From assembly GCA_038210375.1 (NCBI GenBank), contig JBBQWT010000015.1, forward strand, positions 29,783 through 93,782: a DNA stretch of 64,000 bases. The letters are read 5' to 3'. The stretch is from JBBQWT01 sp038210375. Its GTDB lineage: Bacteria; Acidobacteriota; Terriglobia; Terriglobales; Acidobacteriaceae. Positions 42,450-51,433 of this stretch are shown in pieces; position 1 is the first letter of the stretch, and each line of letters opens with the position of its first letter. Position numbers and translations under genes: made by a program. The notes below the pieces were generated by a model. That model did not search any database, was not told the DNA's origin, and worked only from the letters and a program-made list of their open reading frames with translations.

Positions 42450-43130
42450 ATGACTCACCAAGCTCGGGTCGCCATGTTCATCGCGTTGACGTGCCTCGCC
42501 ACGTTGGCTGGAGTCAATCCTGACAAGGATGGCAGGTTCGAAGCCGACGGAAAGAAGCTCGATGAGCAACTGAAAAAAATCAGTCTCCTCGCTTCTGACA
42601 TGGACGGGCGACGAGTCGTAAACCGGGTCATGGCCAAAGAGCTGGGGGTGACGCGCAAGCAACTGGTGGATGAGCGCCAGAGCACCCAGCTTGTTTACGG
42701 GCAGATTTTTGCGGTGCATGAGATCGCCCGCCAGACCAATTCCTCTTTTGCCGAGATTGCCAAGGAAACCATGGGGGGCAAGAGCCCGCTGGCCATCAGT
42801 ATGGAAAAAGGGGTCGATCTGAAGAAGATATTGAAAGACACCAAAAAACTGAATTCCAAGCTGGATTCAGAGCTTGCGGCCGTGGCCGATGGCGACGAAT
42901 CCGAGGTAGCCGCAGACAGGGCGGACGGGTATGATCCCGGCGGCGATGACCAGCCAGCCGACACCGCCAACCTGAGCCCAGCCGAGCGTTCACAGGCGCG
43001 CCTCTATGTTAAGCAGCCACCCGGCCTGGCTGCGCGTGCCCTGGCTTCGGGAAGAGGTGGAAATGCCGGTGCGGGGTCGGGAAGAGGCGGCGGGAGATCA
43101 GCAGGCGGCCGCGGCGGAGGCCCTCACTAG
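42450..43130 (+). CDS. Exported protein of unknown function, paralog A
   Basis: 226 residues. Signal-like start MTHQARVAMFIALTCLATLAG. A conserved helical core at about 35-150 contains KKISLLASDMDGRRVVNRVM, KELGVTRKQLVDER and QLVYGQIFAVHEIA. The tail is Gly/Arg-rich (GRGGGRSAGGRGGGPH). It matches the gene at 43340 along the core. No known family is recognised. KELGVTRKQLVDERQ looks like a small helical or DNA-binding-like unit, but the protein appears exported. GAGGG precedes ATG 42450. It is followed by a strong terminator. Confidence 0.75.
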   Translation: MTHQARVAMFIALTCLATLAGVNPDKDGRFEADGKKLDEQLKKISLLASDMDGRRVVNRVMAKELGVTRKQLVDERQSTQLVYGQIFAVHEIARQTNSSFAEIAKETMGGKSPLAISMEKGVDLKKILKDTKKLNSKLDSELAAVADGDESEVAADRADGYDPGGDDQPADTANLSPAERSQARLYVKQPPGLAARALASGRGGNAGAGSGRGGGRSAGGRGGGPH

Positions 43131-43154
43131 ATCGCTGCAAAACCTTATTGATTG

Positions 43155-43191
43155 ATATCCCTCTAGCTACACATTAGAGGGATATTTTTTT
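43155..43191 (+). terminator. Rho-independent terminator
   Basis: Perfect 11-pair stem ATATCCCTCTA (43155-43165) with TAGAGGGATAT (43175-43185), nine-base loop, then a run of T to 43191. It ends the paralog A transcript. Confidence 0.92.
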
Positions 43192-43339
43192 GAGGCGGGC
43201 GGAAGACCCAATGGGTGCAAACACCAGCATCTGTAAGATCCACCGTCCGCGCTGCAAATGGCGAATCCCTGCTCCAATTTCGGCTATACTGACGGCAAGA
43301 ATTGACCGTTAGTTGCAATTCTTACAGGAAGGAATTTGT

Positions 43340-44032
43340 ATGCCCAAAAAGCTGATTGTTGCATTCGCCGTTTTATCCAGCGTGGCACTGTTTGCCGCCG
43401 GCAATTCCGATAAAGAAGGTAAGAAGTTCGACGAACAAGTTAAAAAGATCAGCCTGGTCGCATCCGACAGTAACGGCCGCCGGGTGGTAAACCGCTGCAT
43501 GGCCAAGCAACTAGGAGTGGGCCGCAGCCAACTGGTGGAAGAGCGCAAAACCACCCAGCTTGTCTATGGACAGATTTTCGCCGCGCACGAAATCGCCAGC
43601 CAGACTAATACTTCATTCGCTGACATCGCCAAAGAGATGAGGGCAGGCAAGAGCGCCTTGGAAATCGGCATCGAGAAAAACGCAGACCTCAAGAAAATCG
43701 CGAAGGACGCCAGGAAGGTCAACTCCAAGGTGGACGAAGAACTTAGCCGCGTGGCGGCGGGCGAAATTTCGGAGGTGGCCCTGGACCAGGCGGAAGGTTA
43801 CAACCCTGAGATCGACGTCCAGACCTCGGACACCTCCAGCTTCAACCCAGCTGAGCTGGCCTTGGGCGCACAGCTGGTCAAAGAGCCCCCGGGATTGGCG
43901 GAACGCCGTATCAACGTGGAAAGTCAGTCGGCCCTGGTGAAGGGAACTCTCGGGGCGGGGCCTAACGCCGGCGCTATAGGAGCCGCGGCAGCGTCGAAGG
44001 CCGGCGGCCCACCCTCGGGCTTGCCTCACTAG
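43340..44032 (+). CDS. Exported protein of unknown function, paralog B
   Basis: 230 residues. Signal peptide MPKKLIVAFAVLSSVALFAAG. The core shares KKISL-ASD--GRRVVNR, the AK-LGV-R-QLV-ER block, TTQLVYGQIFAAHEIA and PPGLA with paralog A. Its tail is Ala/Gly/Pro-rich and ends in PSGLPH where A ends in GGGPH. It has one cysteine in the core (NRCMAKQLG) that A lacks. AGGAAGGAA lies six bases before ATG 43340. The two genes are separate transcripts with their own terminators. Function unknown; a secreted helical structural or regulatory protein fits the look. Confidence 0.78.
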   Translation: MPKKLIVAFAVLSSVALFAAGNSDKEGKKFDEQVKKISLVASDSNGRRVVNRCMAKQLGVGRSQLVEERKTTQLVYGQIFAAHEIASQTNTSFADIAKEMRAGKSALEIGIEKNADLKKIAKDARKVNSKVDEELSRVAAGEISEVALDQAEGYNPEIDVQTSDTSSFNPAELALGAQLVKEPPGLAERRINVESQSALVKGTLGAGPNAGAIGAAAASKAGGPPSGLPH

Positions 44033-44055
44033 GCCTGGTTGGCAGAGCGCATCTC

Positions 44056-44094
44056 AATCCCTCCGCGGGCCGTGGCTTGCGGGGGGATTTTTTT
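44056..44094 (+). terminator. Rho-independent terminator
   Basis: Stem AATCCCTCCGC (44056-44066) with GCGGGGGGATT (44079-44089), one G-T pair, then seven T (44088-44094, two of them in the stem). It lies 24 bases after the paralog B stop. Confidence 0.9.
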
Positions 44095-44313
44095 GTTCGT
44101 GAAAATGGGGTTGCTGTCGCATTTCCTACAAGACGCTCAAAATTCGCAATGGAGTTGGTGTTGCCCGTCCCGCGCAAAACTCAAGAAGTTGCATAAAAGG
44201 TTTCGACGAGCGAAAACGCCCCACCCTTTGCCATACTGGAGCGAGCTTTTGCTTCTTGTTTTAGCGAAGCGATCGTGAATAGAAACGGGGTCGCGCGAAG
44301 ATTTGCCGCAGAG
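44095..44313. other. Intergenic stretch, no gene seen
   Basis: With the terminator before it and the repeat after it, this belongs to a 425-base gap ahead of the GH43 gene. I see no reading frame, RNA or promoter that I can defend. Confidence 0.4.
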
Positions 44314-44359
44314 CAGGGGTTCTTCCTCACCCCGAAAGACTGGGGATCGTCAGAATGAC
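44314..44359 (+). repeat. 46-bp palindromic interspersed repeat, copy 4
   Basis: Starts CAGGGGTTCTTCCTCACCCCG, as copy 1 does, and ends GTCAGAATGAC. The inner stem is slightly changed (CCCCG-AAAGACT-GGGG). Confidence 0.75.
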
Positions 44360-44457
44360 GAGCAGTGGAAGGGAGGCGTCTCCGCCGCCATCACCTCGCG
44401 GCGCATGCGTGCATTCATCCTTTGCCTTCCGGCGGCATACAATCAGCTGAGCGCCCC

Positions 44458-45498
44458 ATGTCCAAACCCACGCAGACCGCCGCAATTCTGCTGTTGCTAT
44501 CGCTCCTGCTCTCGTGTGCGGGCGGCGGCCTCAATTCAGCGCCGGCGGCCGCCCCGGCGGCGGCCAATCTCAATCCCATCCTCGACACCTATACCTTGAG
44601 ATCAGATGTCTCGGGAGTCCTTGACCCCAGCATCATGCGCCAGGATTCTTCGTGGTTTGTGTACTCCACCGACTTCAATAATCCCGGGGGACACCTGCCG
44701 GTGCGCTGCTCCGCCGATCGCCAGACGTTTACTCTTTGCGGCTTCGTCTTCACCGACATTCCCGCCTGGGTCCTGGTGAAGGCGCCCGGGATCCGCGACC
44801 TGTGGGCGCCAGAACCGGCTTTCTTTGGCGGCAAATATCATCTTTATTATGTGGGCTCGATCTTCGGCACCAACCAGTCGGTCATCGGAGAGGCCAGCAA
44901 CACCACGCTTGATCCCCGCAACCCCGCCTACAAGTGGGTGGATGACGGCGAGGTCATCCAATCCAACAGCAGCGTCGATTACAACACCATCGATCCCAGC
45001 ATCCTGGTTGATACCGACGGCAGCGTCTGGCTGACATTCGGCAGCTACTGGAGCGGCATCAAGCAGGTTCGCCTCGATCCCGCGACCGGCATGCGCTCGA
45101 CTGCCGATCGGACGATGTATGCGCTGGCGGCGCATCCCGGCAACAATGCCATCGAAGCGCCTTCGCTGGTGCATCACGGGGCTTTCTACTATTTGTTTGT
45201 CTCTTATGATTTCTGCTGCAAGGGGGCGAACAGCACTTACCGCATCATGGTGGGCCGCTCCACCTCGGTGCACGGGCCGTTCGTCGATAGGGACGGCGTA
45301 CCCATGATGCAGGGCGGCGTCACCCAACTGCTGGCGGGAGACGGACAATGGGCCGGTCCCGGTGGGCAGACGGTTTATCTCGATCCGGTGCAAGGGGACA
45401 CCATCGTCTTCCATGCCTATGCAACTTCCAACGGCCTGGCATGGCTGCACTTGAACCATTTAAGCTGGAACGGCGACTGGCCGGCCATCGAGATCTAG
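44458..45498 (+). CDS. GH43 endo-arabinanase-like lipoprotein
   Basis: 346 residues. Lipobox signal MSKPTQTAAILLLLSLLLSCAGGG (Cys 20), Ala/Pro linker, then a five-bladed GH43 propeller. The catalytic base Asp is in SGVLDPSIMRQ. The pKa-modulating Asp is probably in YNTIDPSILVD, and the acid Glu in NNAIEAPSLVHHG. DLWAPEPAFFGGKYHLYYVGS and FVSYDFCCKGANSTY are typical of arabinan endo-1,5-alpha-L-arabinosidases. It likely cuts pectic arabinan at the cell surface. ATG 44458 is chosen because it starts the signal; upstream in-frame residues are unrelated. Confidence 0.9.
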   Translation: MSKPTQTAAILLLLSLLLSCAGGGLNSAPAAAPAAANLNPILDTYTLRSDVSGVLDPSIMRQDSSWFVYSTDFNNPGGHLPVRCSADRQTFTLCGFVFTDIPAWVLVKAPGIRDLWAPEPAFFGGKYHLYYVGSIFGTNQSVIGEASNTTLDPRNPAYKWVDDGEVIQSNSSVDYNTIDPSILVDTDGSVWLTFGSYWSGIKQVRLDPATGMRSTADRTMYALAAHPGNNAIEAPSLVHHGAFYYLFVSYDFCCKGANSTYRIMVGRSTSVHGPFVDRDGVPMMQGGVTQLLAGDGQWAGPGGQTVYLDPVQGDTIVFHAYATSNGLAWLHLNHLSWNGDWPAIEI

Positions 45499-45516
45499 AC
45501 TCCGAACTCTGGCGGA

Positions 45517-46251
45517 GTGCGGCACTATCGTGGTCAATTCAATGCCAACGAATTTTGCCGGGAGGCGGAAATTTCGAAGCCCGTTTTACTTTCCTGGAGC
45601 AGCGGCAAAGACAGCGCCTGGTGCCTGCACCTGCTGCGCCAGCTGCCGGAATACGAGGTCGTAGGACTGCTGACGTCCTTCAACGGAGCGGCAGAGCGGG
45701 TGGCCATGCACGGAGTGCGCCGCTCCCTGGTTGTGGCCCAGGCCCGGGCCGCGGGCTTGCCACTGTGGGACGTGGACCTGCCCTGGCCGTGTTCCAACCC
45801 CGACTATGAACGAATCATGAAAACCGCGCGCCAGTCAGCGCTGGAGGAAGGCGTGCAATGCGTGGCCTTCGGCGACCTTTTTCTCACCGAGATCAGGCAA
45901 TACCGCGAGAAGCAGTTGCAGGAGTCCGGGCTGGAACTATTGTTTCCGGTGTGGGAAACACCCACCACCGCGCTCGCCCAGGCCATGATTCAAGGTGGCT
46001 TGCGTGCCCGGCTGGCCTGCGGGGATACGTTGGTTTTGCGGGAAGAATTCGCCGGCCGTGAATTCGATCACGACTTGCTGGCGGCGTTGCCCGCCGGAAT
46101 CGACCCTTGCGGTGAAAACGGCGAGTTCCATACCTTTGTCTACGACGGGCCCATGTTCAGCCAGCCAGTGGAGTTTGCCGCCGGTGAAATCGTTAAGCGG
46201 GAGCAATTCGTCTTCGCCGATTTTGTGCCGTTTCCTAATGCGACTTCTTGA
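45517..46251 (+). CDS. ATP-pyrophosphatase, diphthine-ammonia ligase-like
   Basis: 244 residues. The PP-loop LLSWSSGKDSAWCLHLLRQL (near 25-44) is the adenylation motif SGGKDS of N-type ATP-pyrophosphatases. Further family motifs are FGDLFLTEIRQYREKQL and the C-terminal CGENGEFHTFVYDGPMF, hallmarks of the MJ0570/Dph6 group. It should activate a carboxylate by adenylation and add ammonia. Bacteria lack diphthamide, so the substrate is different and unknown. GTG 45517 is the only good start before the PP-loop. It follows the GH43 gene by 18 bases, but a functional link is not evident. Confidence 0.85.
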   Translation: MRHYRGQFNANEFCREAEISKPVLLSWSSGKDSAWCLHLLRQLPEYEVVGLLTSFNGAAERVAMHGVRRSLVVAQARAAGLPLWDVDLPWPCSNPDYERIMKTARQSALEEGVQCVAFGDLFLTEIRQYREKQLQESGLELLFPVWETPTTALAQAMIQGGLRARLACGDTLVLREEFAGREFDHDLLAALPAGIDPCGENGEFHTFVYDGPMFSQPVEFAAGEIVKREQFVFADFVPFPNATS

Positions 46252-46426
46252 GATTTCTGCGGAAGTGCAACCCATCTCTCAACGCGATTGCCATTCCACC
46301 TCAAATTTTGATGGCGGCAAAAATAATCGGCGCCTTTGATCGCGTCCGAGCTTCATAAAAACACCAACTGCAAGAGCTTTGCGGATAAACTTCTAACAGG
46401 CAGTTGACCGCATTCAAAGGAATCCA

Positions 46427-49105
46427 GTGACCCAGATTGCAGAGCCGCGTGAAGTCAATTTCGTCCTCACCCTGGAGGAAATCGCCGACCTCACCAGGGA
46501 GGGTGGCCGTCCTTTAGAAACCCTCATGAACGTGGTGGCTTTAATCGCCAAGCGGTTTCAGACCGACGTGTGTTCCGCCTACCTGCTGGAGCCCGATCGC
46601 GCGCACCTGTTGCTGGCGGCCACAGTGGGGCTGCTGCCCCAATCCATCGGGACCTTACGCCTGGCGCTGCACGAAGGCCTGGTGGGATTAGTGGCCGAAG
46701 AGGTAAAGCCGGTGGCGGTGGAGCATGTGAGCATCCATCCGCGCTTCAAGTTTTTTCCTGAAGCCGGCGAAGAGAAATTGGAATCGTTCCTGGGGGTGCC
46801 GCTCATCGAGCGCGGAATTCTACAGGGCGTGCTGGTGGTGCAGACCATCGAGCCCCGCGTATTTCGTGAAGACGAAATTCGCGCGCTGTACGAGGCCGCG
46901 GCGCAAGTCGCTCCCGTGGTCAGCGAAGCCCGCACCCTCGACCGCTTTATCGCGCCCCTGCAGGAACGGCTATGGACCCTGGCGCGCAACCTGTGGTGGA
47001 GCTGGGACCGGGATTCCATCGGCCTCTTTCTCGATCTTGATCCGAAGCGCTGGACCCAGCTTAACCACAATCCGGTGGCGCTGCTGGCGGAAATTCCCCT
47101 GGACCGCATCGAGAGCCGGGCCCGCGAGCTGGTGCTGCACAGCCGCATCAATTACGCGTACCGCCGGCAGCGCGAGTACATCGAGGCCGATCGGACCTGG
47201 GGAGCGCGCCATGCCGGTATTCTTCGTCCCCGGCCGGTAGCATATTTTTCCGCCGAGTTCGGCTTGCACGAATCCATCCCCATTTATTCCGGCGGCCTGG
47301 GGGTATTGGCCGGTGACCACATCAAGAGCGCCTCCGATCTCGGTATCCCCCTGGTGGGCATCGGCCTTTTCTATGGCCAGGGTTATTTCCGGCAGAGGCT
47401 CGATCAAACCGGCTGGCAGCAGGAAGAGTACCTGCAAACCGACGTCAACCAGTTGCCCATGGAACCGGCCATCGGAATCAATGGCGAGCCGGTGATGGTG
47501 CACATCCAAACCCTGCACGACATGATTCGCGCCAAGGTGTGGCGGGTAAAGGTGGGCCGCTGCGATCTTCTGCTGCTCGATACCAACGTCGAAGGCAATT
47601 CCCCCGAAGACCGCGAGCTGACTTCGCGGCTGTATGGCGGCGACGGCCGTATCCGCATTCGCCAGGAAATGATCCTCGGTGTCGGAGGGTTTCGCGCCTT
47701 GAAAGCCATGGGCGTTACTCCGGGAGTGCTGCATTTGAATGAAGGCCACAGCGGTTTCGCGGTGCTCGAAGCGGTTTTCCATCGCATGCAGGAAGAGGGT
47801 TTGGGCTTTGACGGCGCCGTCTCACGGGTCTCGCGCGAGGTGGTTTTCACCACCCACACCCCGGTGCCCGCCGGACATGATCGCTTCAGCGGGGAATTGA
47901 TCGAGGAACATCTTGGTCCTCTGCGCGAGCAATTGGGCCTCTCGCACGAGCGGCTCATGGCGCTGGGACGCGAAAACCCGGGCGACCATGCGGAACAATT
48001 CTGCATGACCGTGCTGGGTTTGCGGCTGTCGCGGCGCGCCAACGCGGTTTCCGCGCTGCATGGCGAAGTATCTCGCGCCATGTGGATCGGTCTTTTCCCC
48101 GGTACCGCCGAAGATGCGGTGCCCATCGGTCACATCACCAACGGAGTGCATGTGCCCAGCTGGCTGGCTCCGCAGATGTCGCGGCTCTACGACCGTCATC
48201 TTGAAGCCGGGTGGCGCAAGCACAGCGGTGAAGCCCGCATCTGGGAAGGCATCGAATCCGTGGATGATGGCGAGCTCTGGGAAACTCACCTTGGTCTCAA
48301 AACCAGGCTGCTGGAGTTTGTGCGGCGCCGCGCCGTCGAACAAGCCGAGCTCCGGGGCGAATCTGCCCAGAACCTGCGCCGCCTGGGACGCGTGCTCACC
48401 CCCGACGCCCTGACCATCGGATTTGCCCGCCGCTTCGCTACTTACAAACGGGCCGACCTGATTCTCGCCGACATCAAGCGCCTGGCCTCGATGGTGAACG
48501 ATCCCAAGCGGCCGGTGCAATTCGTCTTTTCCGGCAAGGCGCACCCGCTCGATGAACCGGGCAAGCGCATGCTGCAGCAGATCGCGGAATTGATGCGCGA
48601 TTCCGAATTTTCCGACCGGTTTGTCTTCGTTGAAGACTATGACATCGACGTCGGCCGCCACTTTGTGCAGGGCGTGGATGTCTGGCTGAACAACCCGCGT
48701 CGCCCTCTGGAAGCTTCCGGCACCAGCGGACAGAAAGTGGTGCTCAATGGCGGCCTCAACCTTTCCGTGCTCGATGGCTGGTGGGCCGAAGCCTACGACG
48801 GCTACAACGGCTTTGCCATCGGCACCGGCCGCACCCATTCCAATGTAGACGTTCACGACGCGCGCGACGGCGAAGATTTGTACCGCACCCTGCGCGAAGA
48901 AGTGATTCCCCTGTATTACGCTCGCGACCGCGACGGCTTGCCGCGGGAATGGATCAAGCGCATGAAACGCACCATCCGCACCCTGGGCTGGCGCTTCAAC
49001 GCCGATCGCATGGTGATGGACTACGCCACCAAGTGTTACGTGCCCGCCGCCGGCGGCACCTCCAGCGAGATGAACAATACGGCGTTCAAGCCCCTGTCAA
49101 AATAA
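46427..49105 (+). CDS. glgP: GAF-domain alpha-glucan phosphorylase fusion
   Basis: 892 residues with three parts. Residues about 12-170 are a GAF domain whose sequence (VCSAYLLEPD, ATVGLLPQSIG, EGLVGLVAEE, HPRFKFFPEAGEEKLESFLGVPL) closely recalls the GAF domain of PtsP (EI-Ntr). Residues about 175-290 are the DUF3417 region found before many bacterial phosphorylases. The GT35 phosphorylase follows, with VLHLNEGHSGFAVLE, FTTHTPVPAGHD and the pyridoxal-phosphate lysine K770 in SGTSGQKVVLNGG. It releases glucose-1-phosphate from alpha-glucan; the GAF domain should add control by a small ligand. GTG 46427 follows AAAGGA. It shares its last base with the start of the next gene (TAATG). Confidence 0.92.
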   Translation: MTQIAEPREVNFVLTLEEIADLTREGGRPLETLMNVVALIAKRFQTDVCSAYLLEPDRAHLLLAATVGLLPQSIGTLRLALHEGLVGLVAEEVKPVAVEHVSIHPRFKFFPEAGEEKLESFLGVPLIERGILQGVLVVQTIEPRVFREDEIRALYEAAAQVAPVVSEARTLDRFIAPLQERLWTLARNLWWSWDRDSIGLFLDLDPKRWTQLNHNPVALLAEIPLDRIESRARELVLHSRINYAYRRQREYIEADRTWGARHAGILRPRPVAYFSAEFGLHESIPIYSGGLGVLAGDHIKSASDLGIPLVGIGLFYGQGYFRQRLDQTGWQQEEYLQTDVNQLPMEPAIGINGEPVMVHIQTLHDMIRAKVWRVKVGRCDLLLLDTNVEGNSPEDRELTSRLYGGDGRIRIRQEMILGVGGFRALKAMGVTPGVLHLNEGHSGFAVLEAVFHRMQEEGLGFDGAVSRVSREVVFTTHTPVPAGHDRFSGELIEEHLGPLREQLGLSHERLMALGRENPGDHAEQFCMTVLGLRLSRRANAVSALHGEVSRAMWIGLFPGTAEDAVPIGHITNGVHVPSWLAPQMSRLYDRHLEAGWRKHSGEARIWEGIESVDDGELWETHLGLKTRLLEFVRRRAVEQAELRGESAQNLRRLGRVLTPDALTIGFARRFATYKRADLILADIKRLASMVNDPKRPVQFVFSGKAHPLDEPGKRMLQQIAELMRDSEFSDRFVFVEDYDIDVGRHFVQGVDVWLNNPRRPLEASGTSGQKVVLNGGLNLSVLDGWWAEAYDGYNGFAIGTGRTHSNVDVHDARDGEDLYRTLREEVIPLYYARDRDGLPREWIKRMKRTIRTLGWRFNADRMVMDYATKCYVPAAGGTSSEMNNTAFKPLSK

Positions 49106-50274
49106 TGGCGATGAGAAATTGCTCGGGAAAACGCACGCGGCCATACTTCCTGCTGGCGGCCATCGCGGTCATGGTGAGCGTGGCGCCGGCGTTCGCAACG
49201 TCCCGGCATTCTGATATCTCCAGCAGCAGGCCGGCTCACGAGACTGGTTTCCTCGACCGCAGCCTTGCCTTTTCCGGCGCCCGATATCACTTCCAGGTCT
49301 ATCTTCCGGCTCAATGGGCCCGGCAAAAGAAATGGCCAATCATCCTCTTCCTGCACGGCTACGGTGAAAGTGGCAGCGACGGCCTGGCCAGCAGCGATGT
49401 TGGGCTGCCTTCGGCCATCCGGCAGAATCCCGCGCGCTATCCGTTTATCGTGGTGATGCCGCAGTGTCCCTGGCAGCATTGGTGGGCCGACGATGATATG
49501 GCGCGCATGGCGCTGGCCGCGCTCGACCAGTCGGTAAAGGAATTTAACGGCGACCGGGAACGGCTCTATCTCACGGGGCTGTCGATGGGCGGCTACGGAA
49601 GCTGGTATATCGCATCCCATTTTCCCGGAAAATTCGCCGCCATCGCCCCGGTGTGCGGGGCCCTGCGCGCCGCCTGGGACTCGGTCCACAACCAGGCGCC
49701 CGGGGTTTTTGACCAGACCGCTCGCGCCATCGGCAAGACCCCGGTATGGATTTTTCACGGGGACGCCGATGATGCCGTGCCCGTAGAGGAATCGCGCAGG
49801 ATGTATGCAGCGCTGCGCCAATCCGGCGGCAACGTCAGGTACTACGAGTATGAAGGTGTCCACCATGACTCCTGGAACCACGCCTATCGCGAGCCCGATT
49901 TTGCAGCCTGGCTGCTAAGCCACACCTTGCATGGCGCCGCCGCCGCGGACGCCCAGATGAAAAAAATCCCTCGCCATCCTATGCCGGCGGTGGTCGATGC
50001 CGGCGCTTACCCGGAGTATGCCGGGACCTACCAGCGCCAGATTCGCGCCGGCGTCATGACCATCGCCACCGTGTCCTCTGCCAGCGGTGAACTGTCAGTG
50101 CAAATTTCGCGCGGAGATAGCGCGCACCTGCTGCCATTTTCCGCCGGCGAATTCTTTGCCGAAGGTTCCGATGGCGGGGTCACCTACATTTTCCAGCGTG
50201 ACACGGCCGGCAAGGTGACCAGCCTGGCCGTGCGAGATTTCCGTCACGACGAAGTTTACGATCGCGTTCCCTAG
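49105..50274 (+). CDS. Exported alpha/beta hydrolase (esterase-like)
   Basis: 389 residues. Signal peptide from MRNCSGKRTRPYFLLAAIAV to about residue 35. Catalytic domain about 60-290: WPIILFLHGYGESGSDG (oxyanion part), nucleophile S160 in LTGLSMGGYGSW, likely Asp in IFHGDADDAVPVEES, and His in YEGVHHDSWNHAY. This is the phospholipase/carboxylesterase-like or LpqC/feruloyl-esterase-like arrangement. A small beta domain (about 305-389, QMKKIPRHPMPAVVD onward) follows. A polysaccharide esterase would fit the neighbouring glycosidases but is not proven. The ATG at 49105 overlaps the glgP stop by one base; ATG 49111 is also possible. Confidence 0.87.
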   Translation: MAMRNCSGKRTRPYFLLAAIAVMVSVAPAFATSRHSDISSSRPAHETGFLDRSLAFSGARYHFQVYLPAQWARQKKWPIILFLHGYGESGSDGLASSDVGLPSAIRQNPARYPFIVVMPQCPWQHWWADDDMARMALAALDQSVKEFNGDRERLYLTGLSMGGYGSWYIASHFPGKFAAIAPVCGALRAAWDSVHNQAPGVFDQTARAIGKTPVWIFHGDADDAVPVEESRRMYAALRQSGGNVRYYEYEGVHHDSWNHAYREPDFAAWLLSHTLHGAAAADAQMKKIPRHPMPAVVDAGAYPEYAGTYQRQIRAGVMTIATVSSASGELSVQISRGDSAHLLPFSAGEFFAEGSDGGVTYIFQRDTAGKVTSLAVRDFRHDEVYDRVP

Positions 50275-50299
50275 CCGCACTTTGCCTTTACCCTTCCCC

Positions 50300-51433
50300 G
50301 TGGATAAGAACCATATCGCGACCGCTTCCGAGGCGACCACTACCCGTCGGTTAAAGATCGTCCTGTCAGGCGAATGGCGTTACTCCTATAACGAACAGGC
50401 GCTGGCGGACGGCTTCGAGCGGCTGGGGGCCAGCGTAATTCCTTTCAAGACGATGCCGTACCTTTATGCCCGCGGCCGTGGCATCGTGCAGAAAAGCCTG
50501 AAGTTCGGTCCCGCCATCAATCGATTGAATCGCGATTTGATCACAATGGTGGATGAAGTCAGGCCCGAGGCGGTTTTTCTTTTCATTTGCCATCATGTGT
50601 ATGCGTCCACGGTCAGGCTAATCAAGCAGCGCCATCCGCAAACCGTCGTGGTCAGCTATAACCACGACAACCCCTTCGAGGATGGCAGAAAGTTTTTGCG
50701 CTGGCGGCATTACCTGGCGCATGCCAAGTGGTGCGACATAAATTATCTGGTCCGTGCCCGCACCGTGAAGCATGCCCTCGATGCGCACATTCCCAACCCC
50801 CGCCTGCTCAAGCATTTTTATGTAAAGGATCTTCACCACCCCATACCGGTGGTTCCGGGAAATTACCATCACGACGTGCTGTTCACAGGACACTACGAAC
50901 CCGACGGGCGTGGTGAAACCCTCAGCTACCTGCTGGAGAACGGCGTGGCCGTCAGAATTTTCGGAAATCGCTGGGAAGAGCTGCCGGGCGAATCTCCTAT
51001 CCGCCGGCTGCACCCTCCGATCGACAGAATCCCCGGCGAAGAATATGTCAAGCATGTGGCCGGCTCGAAAATCGTGCTGGTCTTCCTTTCCGGAACCAAC
51101 CACGATCCTTATACGTCGCGCTGCTTCGAGATTCCGGCGTGTAAGCGATTGATGCTCGCCCCCCGTACCCCCGAAATTCAGGCGCTGTACCGGGAAGATG
51201 AAGAGGCCGTCCTGTACAGCGGCAGGGAAGAGTTGCTGGAAAAGATCCGGAAATATCTAGGGGATGATGAGGCCAGGGAACGAATCGCCGAGGCCGGCCA
51301 CCAGCGGTGCCTGCGCGACGGCCATAGCCACGTGGACCGCTGCGCAACCATGCTTGCGGGGATAATAGAATTTATGGATGAGCCGACCGTCGACGCATCT
51401 TCGAATCTCCGGGAGCCGCTACTCAAGTCCTGA
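50300..51433 (+). CDS. CgeB-like glycosyltransferase
   Basis: 377 residues, cytoplasmic, GT-B fold. The N-terminal lobe contains FLFICHHVYASTVRLIK and SYNHDNPFEDGRKF. The C-terminal lobe contains DVLFTGHYEPDGR, IFGNRWEELPG, GSKIVLVFLSGTNHDPYTSRCFEIPAC and LYSGREELLEKIRKYLGDDE, typical of the CgeB/YkvP (Glyco_trans_1_2) family. It transfers an unknown sugar, probably to a surface glycan or protein. No ribosome site distinguishes GTG 50300 from TTG 50282, so the start is uncertain by six residues. It ends 11 bases inside the convergent gene at 51423. Confidence 0.85.
   Translation: MDKNHIATASEATTTRRLKIVLSGEWRYSYNEQALADGFERLGASVIPFKTMPYLYARGRGIVQKSLKFGPAINRLNRDLITMVDEVRPEAVFLFICHHVYASTVRLIKQRHPQTVVVSYNHDNPFEDGRKFLRWRHYLAHAKWCDINYLVRARTVKHALDAHIPNPRLLKHFYVKDLHHPIPVVPGNYHHDVLFTGHYEPDGRGETLSYLLENGVAVRIFGNRWEELPGESPIRRLHPPIDRIPGEEYVKHVAGSKIVLVFLSGTNHDPYTSRCFEIPACKRLMLAPRTPEIQALYREDEEAVLYSGREELLEKIRKYLGDDEARERIAEAGHQRCLRDGHSHVDRCATMLAGIIEFMDEPTVDASSNLREPLLKS

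Noticed and set aside
48781..49104. Longer N-terminus for the esterase, in frame inside glgP
   Set aside because: The extra residues overlap the well-conserved end of the phosphorylase and read as Arg-rich antisense-like sequence; the signal peptide starts at 49105 or 49111.
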